In this document: in pieces, positions 5,577 through 10,776 of the stretch | How positions within the stretch are numbered: position 1 is the first letter of the stretch | How the letters are laid out: the number at the start of each line of letters is the position of its first letter | Virus record (IMG/VR): IMGVR_UViG_3300031251_000087 | Span: 1-28,374 of that record | Origin: a virus | DNA length: 28,374 nt | Reading direction: 5' to 3' (one strand) | Position numbers and translations under genes: made by a program | Notes under the pieces: generated by a model | Databases searched by the model: none | Told to the model about the DNA's origin: nothing | What the model saw: only the letters and a program-made list of their open reading frames with translations

Positions 5577-5810
5577 ATGGCTAACAGATATATTCCAGTA
5601 ACACCAGCGGGAACTCCATTAGTAGAGCTTGAAGCTAAAACAGAGCTAAATTCATGGAAAAATCTTCATGCTGCTACAGCGCATATTTATCCGTCTGTGC
5701 AAGCTCTTAAAAAGCGTGGATATACGGTTGAAAGAGTGGCTATCCTTACCACCATAGACCACCTATTGTATGCACTGTGTGTAAGAAACCTTTGTAGTTT
5801 AACTTTTTAG
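5577..5810 (+). CDS. Hypothetical phage protein, 77 aa, C-terminus possibly frameshifted
   Basis: A 77-residue protein (MANRYIPVTPAGTPLVELEA at the start) whose first ~55 residues look like a conserved small phage protein with an IYPSVQALKKRGYTVER segment. After that the frame becomes leucine/cysteine-rich and ends NLCSLTF. In the frame one base back, the same DNA reads RPPIVCTVCKKPL followed by a stop, a more natural zinc-binding ending. A frameshift or rearranged 3' end is therefore possible. The ATG at 5577 is preceded by AAGGAGTGAGTG; the in-frame GTG at 5574 is a weaker choice. Confidence 0.55.
   Translation: MANRYIPVTPAGTPLVELEAKTELNSWKNLHAATAHIYPSVQALKKRGYTVERVAILTTIDHLLYALCVRNLCSLTF
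5775..5787 (+). repeat. 13-bp direct repeat, left copy
   Basis: CTGTGTGTAAGAA here and again at 6047-6059. The two copies bracket the gene at 5822-6043. Such short flanking repeats can mark an insertion or deletion by illegitimate recombination. Confidence 0.6.
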
Positions 5811-5821
5811 GAGAAATGAAA

Positions 5822-6043
5822 ATGTACGAATCAGAAGCTAATCAACGTGTGCAAGCAAATTCAGCAATCGATGGATTTTATCCAAAAGGTAAAGAGCCAA
5901 TTAGCCCAACTGTAGGCGAAAACATAGACGCAAAGATTGCCTGCCTGCAAGCTGAAATTAAGCGCCTTGAAGAATCCCGCGAAACTCTAGCGCCACTTCT
6001 CGGCATGAAGATTAACGACCTGCGTTCAGCGATGCAGTATTGA
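5822..6043 (+). CDS. Small coiled-coil-like protein, 73 aa
   Basis: A 73-residue protein starting MYESEANQRVQANSAIDGFY. Residues about 38-60 (AKIACLQAEIKRLEESRETL) have heptad-like leucine spacing and probably form a short coiled coil. The ATG at 5822 has ideal 8-nt spacing from AGGAG; the ATG at 5816 is too close. No family recognised. It is flanked by the 13-bp direct repeat. Confidence 0.6.
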   Translation: MYESEANQRVQANSAIDGFYPKGKEPISPTVGENIDAKIACLQAEIKRLEESRETLAPLLGMKINDLRSAMQY

Positions 6044-6046
6044 TTG

Positions 6047-6059
6047 CTGTGTGTAAGAA
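6047..6059 (+). repeat. 13-bp direct repeat, right copy
   Basis: Second exact copy of CTGTGTGTAAGAA, 3 nt after the preceding stop and overlapping the upstream edge of the ribosome site (AAGGAG) of the gene at 6072. Confidence 0.6.
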
Positions 6060-6071
6060 GGAGTTGAAACC

Positions 6072-6323
6072 ATGAGCGAAGCCAGCGGCGATAGAAAGGT
6101 GAAATGCAATGAATGTGCATGGAAAGGGGTAGAAAGTGCCATTTTAACAGCGAAGAATCCTTTTTACGAAGGCGACATTATTAATGGTTGTCCGCAATGT
6201 AAGTCTGTAGATACGATAATTTATGCTTGTGATGAACCTGAATGCTGGCTTGATGCGAGTTGCGGCACACCTACAGATAATGGCTACCGTAGCACATGCG
6301 GAAAGCACGTGCCGAAACCATGA
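6072..6323 (+). CDS. Zinc-ribbon-like hypothetical protein, 83 aa
   Basis: An 83-residue, cysteine-rich protein. C12-x2-C15 (CNEC) and C40-x2-C43 (CPQC) form a classic four-cysteine zinc ribbon, with more cysteines at 53, 58, 64 and 76 and H79 that may form a second site. The start follows AAGGAG with 8 nt spacing. This layout is frequent in small phage early proteins of unknown role. Confidence 0.7.
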   Translation: MSEASGDRKVKCNECAWKGVESAILTAKNPFYEGDIINGCPQCKSVDTIIYACDEPECWLDASCGTPTDNGYRSTCGKHVPKP

Positions 6324-6359
6324 ACACCTTATGTTTATTCGTCTCTAACCAGACCAATC

Positions 6360-6369
6360 TCATTGCTAA
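6360..6369 (+). repeat. Start-associated motif, exact copy
   Basis: TCATTGCTAA, 12 nt before the ATG at 6382, immediately ahead of CGGAG, in a 58-nt gap between genes. Confidence 0.55.
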
Positions 6370-6381
6370 TCGGAGAAGATG

Positions 6382-6651
6382 ATGAAGACTATTGCTGAAA
6401 CAAAGTTAACGCCAAAATTATTGGCAGATGCTTTCTGGGATTTAGATTCTGTTGAGCAGGCGCAGTTCTTTGCGGAACTTTATGAATTGGTAGCTGATAA
6501 ACCGTATCCCGCACATTCTTTAGGTGAAATGCAATGGATATCTATGTCTTACGAATTAGAAAAGAATCCAAAAGCGAAGCAGATGGCTTGCGCGTTAGCT
6601 GCAAATATTTATGTCAGAACCACAAACTGGTTGAGCAATTCACCACATTAG
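6382..6651 (+). CDS. Hypothetical phage protein, 89 aa
   Basis: An 89-residue protein (MKTIAETKLTPKLLADAFWD at the start) rich in aromatic and acidic residues, with QAQFFAELYELVADKPYP followed by a MQWISMSYELEK stretch. It resembles small helical phage proteins that begin with a 'LADAFW-x-LDS-x-EQA-x-FF' pattern; no role is known. The second of two adjacent ATGs is better spaced from GGAG. Confidence 0.6.
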   Translation: MKTIAETKLTPKLLADAFWDLDSVEQAQFFAELYELVADKPYPAHSLGEMQWISMSYELEKNPKAKQMACALAANIYVRTTNWLSNSPH

Positions 6652-6669
6652 TAATCAACCACCATGACA

Positions 6670-6679
6670 TTAGCAATGA
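6670..6679 (-). repeat. Start-associated motif, inverted exact copy
   Basis: TTAGCAATGA, the exact reverse complement of TCATTGCTAA, 37 nt before the ATG at 6717. Fifteen nt further on, AGCCGAGTAGACA (6695-6707) resembles AGCCGAGTAAACA at 8525-8537, which lies beside another exact copy of the motif. Confidence 0.45.
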
Positions 6680-6716
6680 GCACAGACAAGGCAGAGCCGA
6701 GTAGACAGGAGGATTT

Positions 6717-7058
6717 ATGATTGAAATTAGTGTCGCCAACTTGTTCACCACAAATGCACAGAGGAAAGCGTTTGAAGATTGGGTAAAAACCGTTGGGGAC
6801 GGGATATTCGCTCGACACTATATGAATCTGATGTGGGAAGCATGGCAAGCCGCCCAATCCCTGCAAGACGGGTGGCAGCCTATTGAGAGTGCGCCTAAAG
6901 ATGGCACAAAAGTGATTATTTGCTCCAGTGAATATTCCCCTATTGTTGCTGCATTCAAAGGCAGTCAATGGGAAAAAAGAGCAGGCTCGTTTGTTGCGCA
7001 CTTGCCTACACATTGGATGCCGCTCCCCGCTGCCCCACAACAGAAGGGAAAGATATGA
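6717..7058 (+). CDS. DUF551-domain protein
   Basis: A 113-residue protein. The C-terminal half has the DUF551 signature: WQPIESAPKDGTKVIIC (53-69) and, near the end, THWMPLPAAPQ. This domain is widespread in phages and prophages and its function is unknown. The N-terminal half (WVKTVGDGIFARHYMNLMWEAWQAAQ) is the helical 'FE-x-W ... W-x-AW-x-A' segment often seen before DUF551. AGGAGG lies 5 nt before the ATG, and the end overlaps the next gene by 4 nt as ATGA. Confidence 0.8.
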   Translation: MIEISVANLFTTNAQRKAFEDWVKTVGDGIFARHYMNLMWEAWQAAQSLQDGWQPIESAPKDGTKVIICSSEYSPIVAAFKGSQWEKRAGSFVAHLPTHWMPLPAAPQQKGKI

Positions 7059-7291
7059 GCAGAGACCACGTTGAATACTACTGTGAAAATGCACTACTAG
7101 TCATGATGGAAAGTTCAATCGTTCCGTCAAAAGGTAGCTTCATTAGCATTAGGAAAGAAACCTATGAGGTAGTCTCTATTTCCTACGCTTGCGATTATAT
7201 AGATCAATCTTTAGTGGAAAGAACCATGCGTGCCAATGTTGACCTGGTACTGGCAAAAACGGAAAAACAAGTAAAGAGGACTAAATCATGA
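7055..7291 (+). CDS. Hypothetical phage protein, 78 aa
   Basis: A 78-residue protein starting MSRDHVEYYCENALLVMMES. The ATG is part of an ATGA overlap with the DUF551 gene and follows AAGGGAAAGAT; an upstream start at 6968 would run antiparallel to good sense in the DUF551 frame and is rejected. Its end is again coupled by ATGA. The middle has alternating hydrophobic residues (EVVSISYAC) and the tail is lysine-rich. No family recognised. Confidence 0.6.
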   Translation: MSRDHVEYYCENALLVMMESSIVPSKGSFISIRKETYEVVSISYACDYIDQSLVERTMRANVDLVLAKTEKQVKRTKS

Positions 7292-7719
7292 CTGACAAAG
7301 CACGGGATGAAATCTTAAAGCTGGCTAAACTGGCAGGGTTTGATATTAAAAGCATGAAGGAAAAAATACTTACCAAGCATTTGGGAGAATCTGTTGAAAA
7401 ACAACTTGAAACCTTCTACCACGCCGCCCGTTTGCCACTCGAACAGCGCATTGAGGCGATGGAGAAAGGTGGGGGGGCTGTTGCTGTCGTGAAACTTACA
7501 AATTATGCCAATATTCCCGCACGCAAAACGATCATATGCCAAACGATTGATGACCTGCCTGAAAACACTGAACTCTACACCCATCCTCCCGTAAGCTTAA
7601 CAAAGGAACGGCTGGTGGAGATAATGAAAGACAATATCATTGGAGCTAACGGAATTTACCCGACAACCGGATACAAACAAACAGCAGATAAAATACTAGC
7701 CGCCATGAAAGGACGATGA
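7288..7719 (+). CDS. Hypothetical phage protein with ELYTHPP motif, 143 aa
   Basis: A 143-residue protein. Residues 95-103 (NTELYTHPP) are a motif common to many uncharacterised phage early proteins, where it usually lies just ahead of a variable tail. The N-terminal part (LAKLAGFDIKSMKEKIL) and the C-terminal part (LVEIMKDNIIGANGIYPTTG) are predicted helical. Coupled by ATGA upstream and ATGATG downstream. Function unknown. Confidence 0.65.
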   Translation: MTDKARDEILKLAKLAGFDIKSMKEKILTKHLGESVEKQLETFYHAARLPLEQRIEAMEKGGGAVAVVKLTNYANIPARKTIICQTIDDLPENTELYTHPPVSLTKERLVEIMKDNIIGANGIYPTTGYKQTADKILAAMKGR

Positions 7720-8063
7720 TGAAAACGCAAGCAGACATTATCAGTCTATCGGAAGAAGTGGCGAAGTTGCTGGGCACAACCGCAAAAGTTAAAATAGCAG
7801 TGAAAGGCTTAGTCTTTACAGTAGAAGAACTATATCTCGCCCAAGATGTATCCCGATGCACTTCGTTGGCGCTGAAGCATGACATAAATCACTGGTGCAG
7901 TTCTAGTAAAGGGTGGGCTTGTTGTGCCGCCAATTCTGATGAGATTGTTCTTGATGAGCCGGAGTTGAAGTATGAATATTACACCAACCACGATTCCCGC
8001 GAGTCTGCATATTGCTTCGCTCTATGCAGGGCGTTGATAGCTAAACTTGGAGGTGAGAAATGA
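7719..8063 (+). CDS. Hypothetical phage protein, 114 aa
   Basis: A 114-residue protein (MKTQADIISLSEEVAKLLG at the start), with scattered cysteines (WACCA near residue 69, CFALC near residue 100) and an ESAYCFALCRALIAKLGGEK ending. The pattern 'ESA-x-x-FALC-x-ALIA' recalls small phage proteins whose C-terminus forms a helix. Of two adjacent ATGs the second is better spaced from AAAGGA. No known function. Confidence 0.6.
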   Translation: MKTQADIISLSEEVAKLLGTTAKVKIAVKGLVFTVEELYLAQDVSRCTSLALKHDINHWCSSSKGWACCAANSDEIVLDEPELKYEYYTNHDSRESAYCFALCRALIAKLGGEK

Positions 8064-8509
8064 GTGAGGATATTATTGCGCGCGTCAAAAAATTTTATGG
8101 TGCCGATTTGTCACTTGGAATTAAACCTGTAAAGCCATATAACCTTTCAAAAAAGCATCCGCTCATTGCTGAATTGGCAAGTGAATTGATTACTATACGC
8201 ACCATAAATGCCGACCTCACCACCACCCTATCTTCTCTACGTGCGGAAGTAGAAGCCAAGTCCTCGCAAGCCAAAGATAGCGGTAAGCCGGTTGCGTGGA
8301 ACAGAAAGATTCGTGATAGCGTTGACGAACTATTGGCGCAAGCTGGTTATGCCGCAGACTCAAGCGCACGCCATCAACTATCCATGATGAATTTTGACTC
8401 TTTAACCGCAGAGCAGGATAGAGATAGACTGCTGGAAGCGTTGAAAGAGTGTAGGCCATTGCGCGAAGATATGGAAGCTTTAATCGCAGAAATTGAAAAT
8501 AAGCAATGA
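8060..8509 (+). CDS. Hypothetical protein with coiled-coil segments, 149 aa
   Basis: A 149-residue, mainly helical protein. Residues about 32-70 (IAELASELITIRTINADLTT and following) and 120-149 (RDRLLEALKECRPLREDMEA and following) have regular leucine/alanine spacing typical of coiled coils, joined by a PVAWNRKIRDS linker. It is coupled to its upstream neighbour by ATGA. No family assignment. Confidence 0.6.
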   Translation: MSEDIIARVKKFYGADLSLGIKPVKPYNLSKKHPLIAELASELITIRTINADLTTTLSSLRAEVEAKSSQAKDSGKPVAWNRKIRDSVDELLAQAGYAADSSARHQLSMMNFDSLTAEQDRDRLLEALKECRPLREDMEALIAEIENKQ

Positions 8510-8586
8510 TTCCGGTCAGCAAGAAGCCGAGTAAACATGATTGCAGTGCTTTGTCATTGCTAAGGATAAATAATGGAAAATGTTAA
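8506..8586 (+). CDS. Possible small peptide gene, 26 aa
   Basis: An ORF starting MIPVSKKPSKHDCSALSLLR whose ATG overlaps the preceding TGA (ATGA). It would overlap the start of the next gene by 14 nt and contains an exact copy of the start-associated motif. It is very short; only the coupling supports it. Confidence 0.2.
   Translation: MIPVSKKPSKHDCSALSLLRINNGKC
8554..8563 (+). repeat. Start-associated motif, exact copy
   Basis: TCATTGCTAA, 9 nt before the ATG at 8573. AGCCGAGTAAACA (8525-8537) lies 16 nt upstream. Confidence 0.55.
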
Positions 8587-8806
8587 AGAAACTTTGTTAA
8601 TTTTTGTTTGGGCTATTGTGTTTTTATGGCTATTCGCACTTTTTATGCATTTAGTACATATACCGTATATACAAAGCAATTGCTGGTGGACAATCCCGTG
8701 GTTAATTACCTTTAGTATAGGGTTAGTCGCTATCTTATCAATGCTCTCAATGGCAATAACATATTTATTATTTTATATTTTGTCATTGCTAAATAGGAGA
8801 ATGTGA
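8573..8806 (+). CDS. Membrane protein, two predicted spans, 77 aa
   Basis: A 77-residue, very hydrophobic protein with spans at about 6-29 and 41-72, joined by a short loop with a CWW motif, and a basic end (NRRM). Inner-membrane location is predicted. It lies far from the lysis genes on the other strand. A holin-like role cannot be excluded from topology alone, but its early-block position argues for another membrane function. Confidence 0.55.
   Translation: MENVKETLLIFVWAIVFLWLFALFMHLVHIPYIQSNCWWTIPWLITFSIGLVAILSMLSMAITYLLFYILSLLNRRM
8783..8792 (+). repeat. Start-associated motif, exact copy
   Basis: TCATTGCTAA, 13 nt before the ATG at 8806, inside the last codons of the membrane-protein gene and just before ATAGGAG. 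Confidence 0.5.
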
Positions 8807-8928
8807 TGAAACATAACGATCACGTACTAAAATGGATGCGCTGGCAGCACTTCATGGCAGTACGCCAACATAGGCAATTCGCGCAATTAGTTTGGGCGAC
8901 AGAATACAAAATAGAAACTTCGGATTAA
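8806..8928 (+). CDS. Small hypothetical protein, 40 aa, last early gene
   Basis: A 40-residue basic/aromatic peptide (MKHNDHVLKWMRWQHFMAVR at the start). It overlaps the preceding TGA (TGATG) and follows AGGAGAATGTG. It is the final gene of the rightward block, and its TAA overlaps the TAA of the converging Rz gene within one TTAA, leaving no room for a terminator between them. Function unknown. Confidence 0.55.
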   Translation: MKHNDHVLKWMRWQHFMAVRQHRQFAQLVWATEYKIETSD

Positions 8929-9440
8929 CGCAAAACCTTCTCTAGTTCATTGACGTAATTGCGGCACTCTAAAGCTTGAACAGTAGTCTCAGCGCATCGT
9001 GGTATCAGGTTAGGTTCTATTCGTACTTCTTCCTGGTCGCTGGCGGTAGCGTGTCCATTGTTGGCGGTATTTGTTTTACTATCGCCGGCGCTGTTGGAAG
9101 GTGAGGGCATTCCACCGCCAAAGGCTTCATAGTGGCACAAGCCGTTAGAATCAGCGGTAACAGTAATAGGATGGTTCTTGTAGTATTCATATATTCCCTT
9201 TATAGCGTCTGTGGCGTTGTTTTGGATGGTGGTTGATGCGTTACCCAGGGCTTGTTCTTTTGAACGATTGGCGGCCTCTTGCTGTACGGCTACGACCTGC
9301 TCTTTCACCTTTTCCGCATCCCACAGAGCTTTTTCTGATGTTGCACCTTGATGATGCGCGAATAGATAAAATCCGAGTACAGCTAGACCGATTGCAACAG
9401 GTTTAACCCAAGGTGGAATTACTAAATCTTCAATGCTCAT
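8925..9440 (-). CDS. Rz-like inner-membrane spanin
   Basis: A 171-residue protein with a single N-terminal membrane span at about 13-28 (VAIGLAVLGFYLFAHH), then a helical periplasmic stretch (EKVKEQVVAVQQEAANRSKE) and a C-terminal domain with three cysteines. This is the layout of i-spanins, which join an outer-membrane lipoprotein to fuse the two membranes in the last step of lysis. The assignment is strengthened by an o-spanin gene embedded in another frame (9017-9190). It is the last leftward gene, separated from the endolysin by about 2.8 kb that includes the HNH gene, which is unusual for a lysis set. It overlaps the ParB-like gene by 4 nt. Confidence 0.8.
   Translation of the reverse strand: MSIEDLVIPPWVKPVAIGLAVLGFYLFAHHQGATSEKALWDAEKVKEQVVAVQQEAANRSKEQALGNASTTIQNNATDAIKGIYEYYKNHPITVTADSNGLCHYEAFGGGMPSPSNSAGDSKTNTANNGHATASDQEEVRIEPNLIPRCAETTVQALECRNYVNELEKVLR
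9017..9190 (-). CDS. Rz1-like outer-membrane lipoprotein (o-spanin), nested in Rz
   Basis: A 57-residue ORF wholly inside the Rz-like gene in another frame. It reads MNTTRTILLLLPLILTAC, a lipoprotein signal with lipobox LTAC and acylated C18, followed by a short proline-rich mature part (PHLPTAPAIVKQIPPTMDTL). This matches lambda-type Rz1: about 60 residues, lipoprotein, proline-rich, embedded in Rz. The start follows AAAGGGAATAT. It should partner the i-spanin across the periplasm. The lipobox and nesting make this assignment firm despite its small size. Confidence 0.85.
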   Translation of the reverse strand: MNTTRTILLLLPLILTACATMKPLAVECPHLPTAPAIVKQIPPTMDTLPPATRKKYE

Positions 9441-9889
9441 TTTAAATCCTCTGATATTTTGTCAGGAATTGGATTTTTGTCAAAACGCACTGCTTTGATA
9501 GTTTCAATTCCTTCGAGCATACAACGCATTATCCGGTGGCGACCATCCATTAACTCGCCATCTTCATCAAGGATGATCGGGTAAGCAAGGTCGGCGGCTA
9601 GAATTGCTCTCATGTGCATAACAAATTCACGCATGGTTAAATTTTTGTATTTCAGCCATACGTTAAGGTGGCGAAGCGGAACATCCATAATGGGCAAGTC
9701 TTTTGCGCATGAAATAAGCTTTGCCACTGCCCAACTATGATTACCTATTGTACATTCCTGCTCTTTGAAATCCACCCACTCAGGCATATGAATTGATGCC
9801 AGATACTGCGCTTTAATTTCAGGAATTGCTAGTGCTTCCCTTTTTGACATTGTTGCTCTAGCCATACTTAAGGTTAGTTTTGCTTTCAT
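9437..9889 (-). CDS. ParB-like nuclease-fold protein
   Basis: A 150-residue protein. Residues 104-127 (PIILDEDGELMDGRHRI and following) carry the ParB/sulfiredoxin-fold signature, in which an aspartate-glycine-arginine-histidine (DGRHR) segment binds nucleotide. The upstream part (LNVWLKYKNLTMREFVMHM) fits the helix before it. Phage proteins of this size are not partition proteins; they are free-standing ParB-like domains of uncertain role, often near DNA-modifying or regulatory genes. The start follows GAGGAGCATC, and the gene is coupled to Rz by a 4-nt overlap. Confidence 0.75.
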   Translation of the reverse strand: MKAKLTLSMARATMSKREALAIPEIKAQYLASIHMPEWVDFKEQECTIGNHSWAVAKLISCAKDLPIMDVPLRHLNVWLKYKNLTMREFVMHMRAILAADLAYPIILDEDGELMDGRHRIMRCMLEGIETIKAVRFDKNPIPDKISEDLK

Positions 9890-9898
9890 TGATGCTCC

Positions 9899-10090
9899 TC
9901 AATTGTCATTGTCTGTACCGCGCTGATTGATGGTCATGTTTAAATCATCGTCTGACCATACGCATATTTCAGTGCCGTTTGCTAGCAGGATTACAAGGTC
10001 ATCATTCTCGATGCCTACGCCTTCGATAGTCTGGTTTACGATATTCTCTAGATAGTCGGATAGTTGTGGGCGTAGCTTTTGTACGGTCAT
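9899..10090 (-). CDS. Small hypothetical protein, 63 aa
   Basis: A 63-residue acidic protein starting MTVQKLRPQLSDYLENIVNQ and ending RGTDNDN. The ATG at 10090 is chosen because it overlaps the TGA of the phosphoesterase remnant as ATGA, the arrangement expected before the HNH gene arrived. A longer reading from 10243 runs antisense through the HNH gene and is rejected. The present upstream sequence has no strong ribosome site, so the insertion may have weakened or uncoupled its translation. No family recognised. Confidence 0.65.
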   Translation of the reverse strand: MTVQKLRPQLSDYLENIVNQTIEGVGIENDDLVILLANGTEICVWSDDDLNMTINQRGTDNDN

Positions 10091-10131
10091 TTTAGCATAT
10101 CCGAGTTGATTGTTAGGCGGGAAACCTCTCC
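10087..10131 (-). pseudogene. Remnant of the original phosphoesterase 3' end
   Basis: Read leftward, these 15 codons encode GEVSRLTINSDMLK and a stop, identical in protein to the last 14 residues before the final Q of the phosphoesterase ending at 10756. At DNA level 12 of the 14 codons differ, all synonymously. One residue upstream (F versus Y, 10132-10134) is also similar; beyond that the match stops. The TGA overlaps the next gene's ATG. This is best read as the ancestral 3' end left behind when the HNH gene and a substitute tail were inserted. Confidence 0.9.
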
Positions 10132-10141
10132 AAAATTTTTG

Positions 10142-10150
10142 TGGTATAAT
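10142..10150 (+). promoter_or_regulatory. Extended -10 promoter candidate for the HNH gene
   Basis: TGGTATAAT combines a perfect TATAAT (10145-10150) with an upstream TGn extension, which can work without a good -35. It ends 5 nt before the HNH ATG, so transcripts would be leaderless or nearly so, or would start inside the first codon and use the ATG at 10189. Confidence 0.55.
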
Positions 10151-10155
10151 TTGGG

Positions 10156-10776
10156 ATGCATAAAAATCCTTATAAATTAGAAGCAAAAATGCTTGGGCTA
10201 CATATATTTTATGATAATAGGCCATGCAAATATGGGCATACATCCGGTAGATATACTAGGAATTCCGGTTGTGTTCGGTGTGCGGATGATAATTCAACGA
10301 TGCGTGATCCAGTATATAGACTTGCTTATCAAGAGAGGAACAAATCTCGTATAGCGCTTTACCGACAAGAATACAACATAAAAAATATCGGCAAAATCCG
10401 CGCTAAACAAGCTAAATATATATCTGAAAATAAGGCGGAAAAAATAGCCTATGACAAGATATATTCCGCTAATAACGCAGCCAAAAAAAGAGCAGCCACT
10501 AAGCAATGGGCGATTGATAACCCAGAAAAGGCTAGGGCTAATGCAAGACTTTCTCAATCTAATAGGAGAGCCAGTAAACTTAGAGCCACTCCCGCATGGG
10601 CAAATAAATCTCTCATAAAAGAGATTTATTTTAATTGCCCGGATGGTTATGAAGTTGACCATGCAATACCTTTGCAAGGGAAAAGTGTATGTGGATTGCA
10701 TGTTGAATTTAATTTGCAGTATTTGCCTAAATTGGAAAATAGGAGGAAATCCGCATCATTGCTTGAGCATATCTGA
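10156..10776 (+). CDS. HNH homing-type endonuclease
   Basis: A 206-residue endonuclease read against its leftward neighbours. Residues 23-45 hold a zinc-binding finger (CKYGHTSGRYTRNSGCVRC). A long lysine/alanine-rich helical region follows (about 60-140). The C-terminal HNH motif is EVDHAIPLQGKSVCGLHVEF (170-189) followed by NLQYLPKLENRRKSA, with DH and the final N/H positions as expected for the beta-beta-alpha-metal site. Free-standing HNH enzymes of this type nick or cut phage DNA and spread by homing. The last 21 nt overlap the phosphoesterase gene's tail antisense. It could start at 10156 (after TATAAT) or at the ATG at 10189, behind AGAAGCAAAA. Confidence 0.9.
   Translation: MHKNPYKLEAKMLGLHIFYDNRPCKYGHTSGRYTRNSGCVRCADDNSTMRDPVYRLAYQERNKSRIALYRQEYNIKNIGKIRAKQAKYISENKAEKIAYDKIYSANNAAKKRAATKQWAIDNPEKARANARLSQSNRRASKLRATPAWANKSLIKEIYFNCPDGYEVDHAIPLQGKSVCGLHVEFNLQYLPKLENRRKSASLLEHI

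Noticed and set aside
6648-7094. Leftward 148-codon ORF
   Set aside because: It is antisense to the DUF551 gene, which has clear family motifs and a good ribosome site.
9437-9889. Plasmid or prophage partition function from the ParB-like domain
   Set aside because: The protein has only the small nuclease/nucleotide-binding fold, with no ParA gene, no DNA-binding HTH domain and no visible parS repeats nearby.
10087-10131. Chance similarity between the two C-terminal segments
   Set aside because: Fourteen consecutive identical residues plus a stop, in the same strand and next to the insertion, cannot reasonably be chance, although the DNA differs at most third positions.
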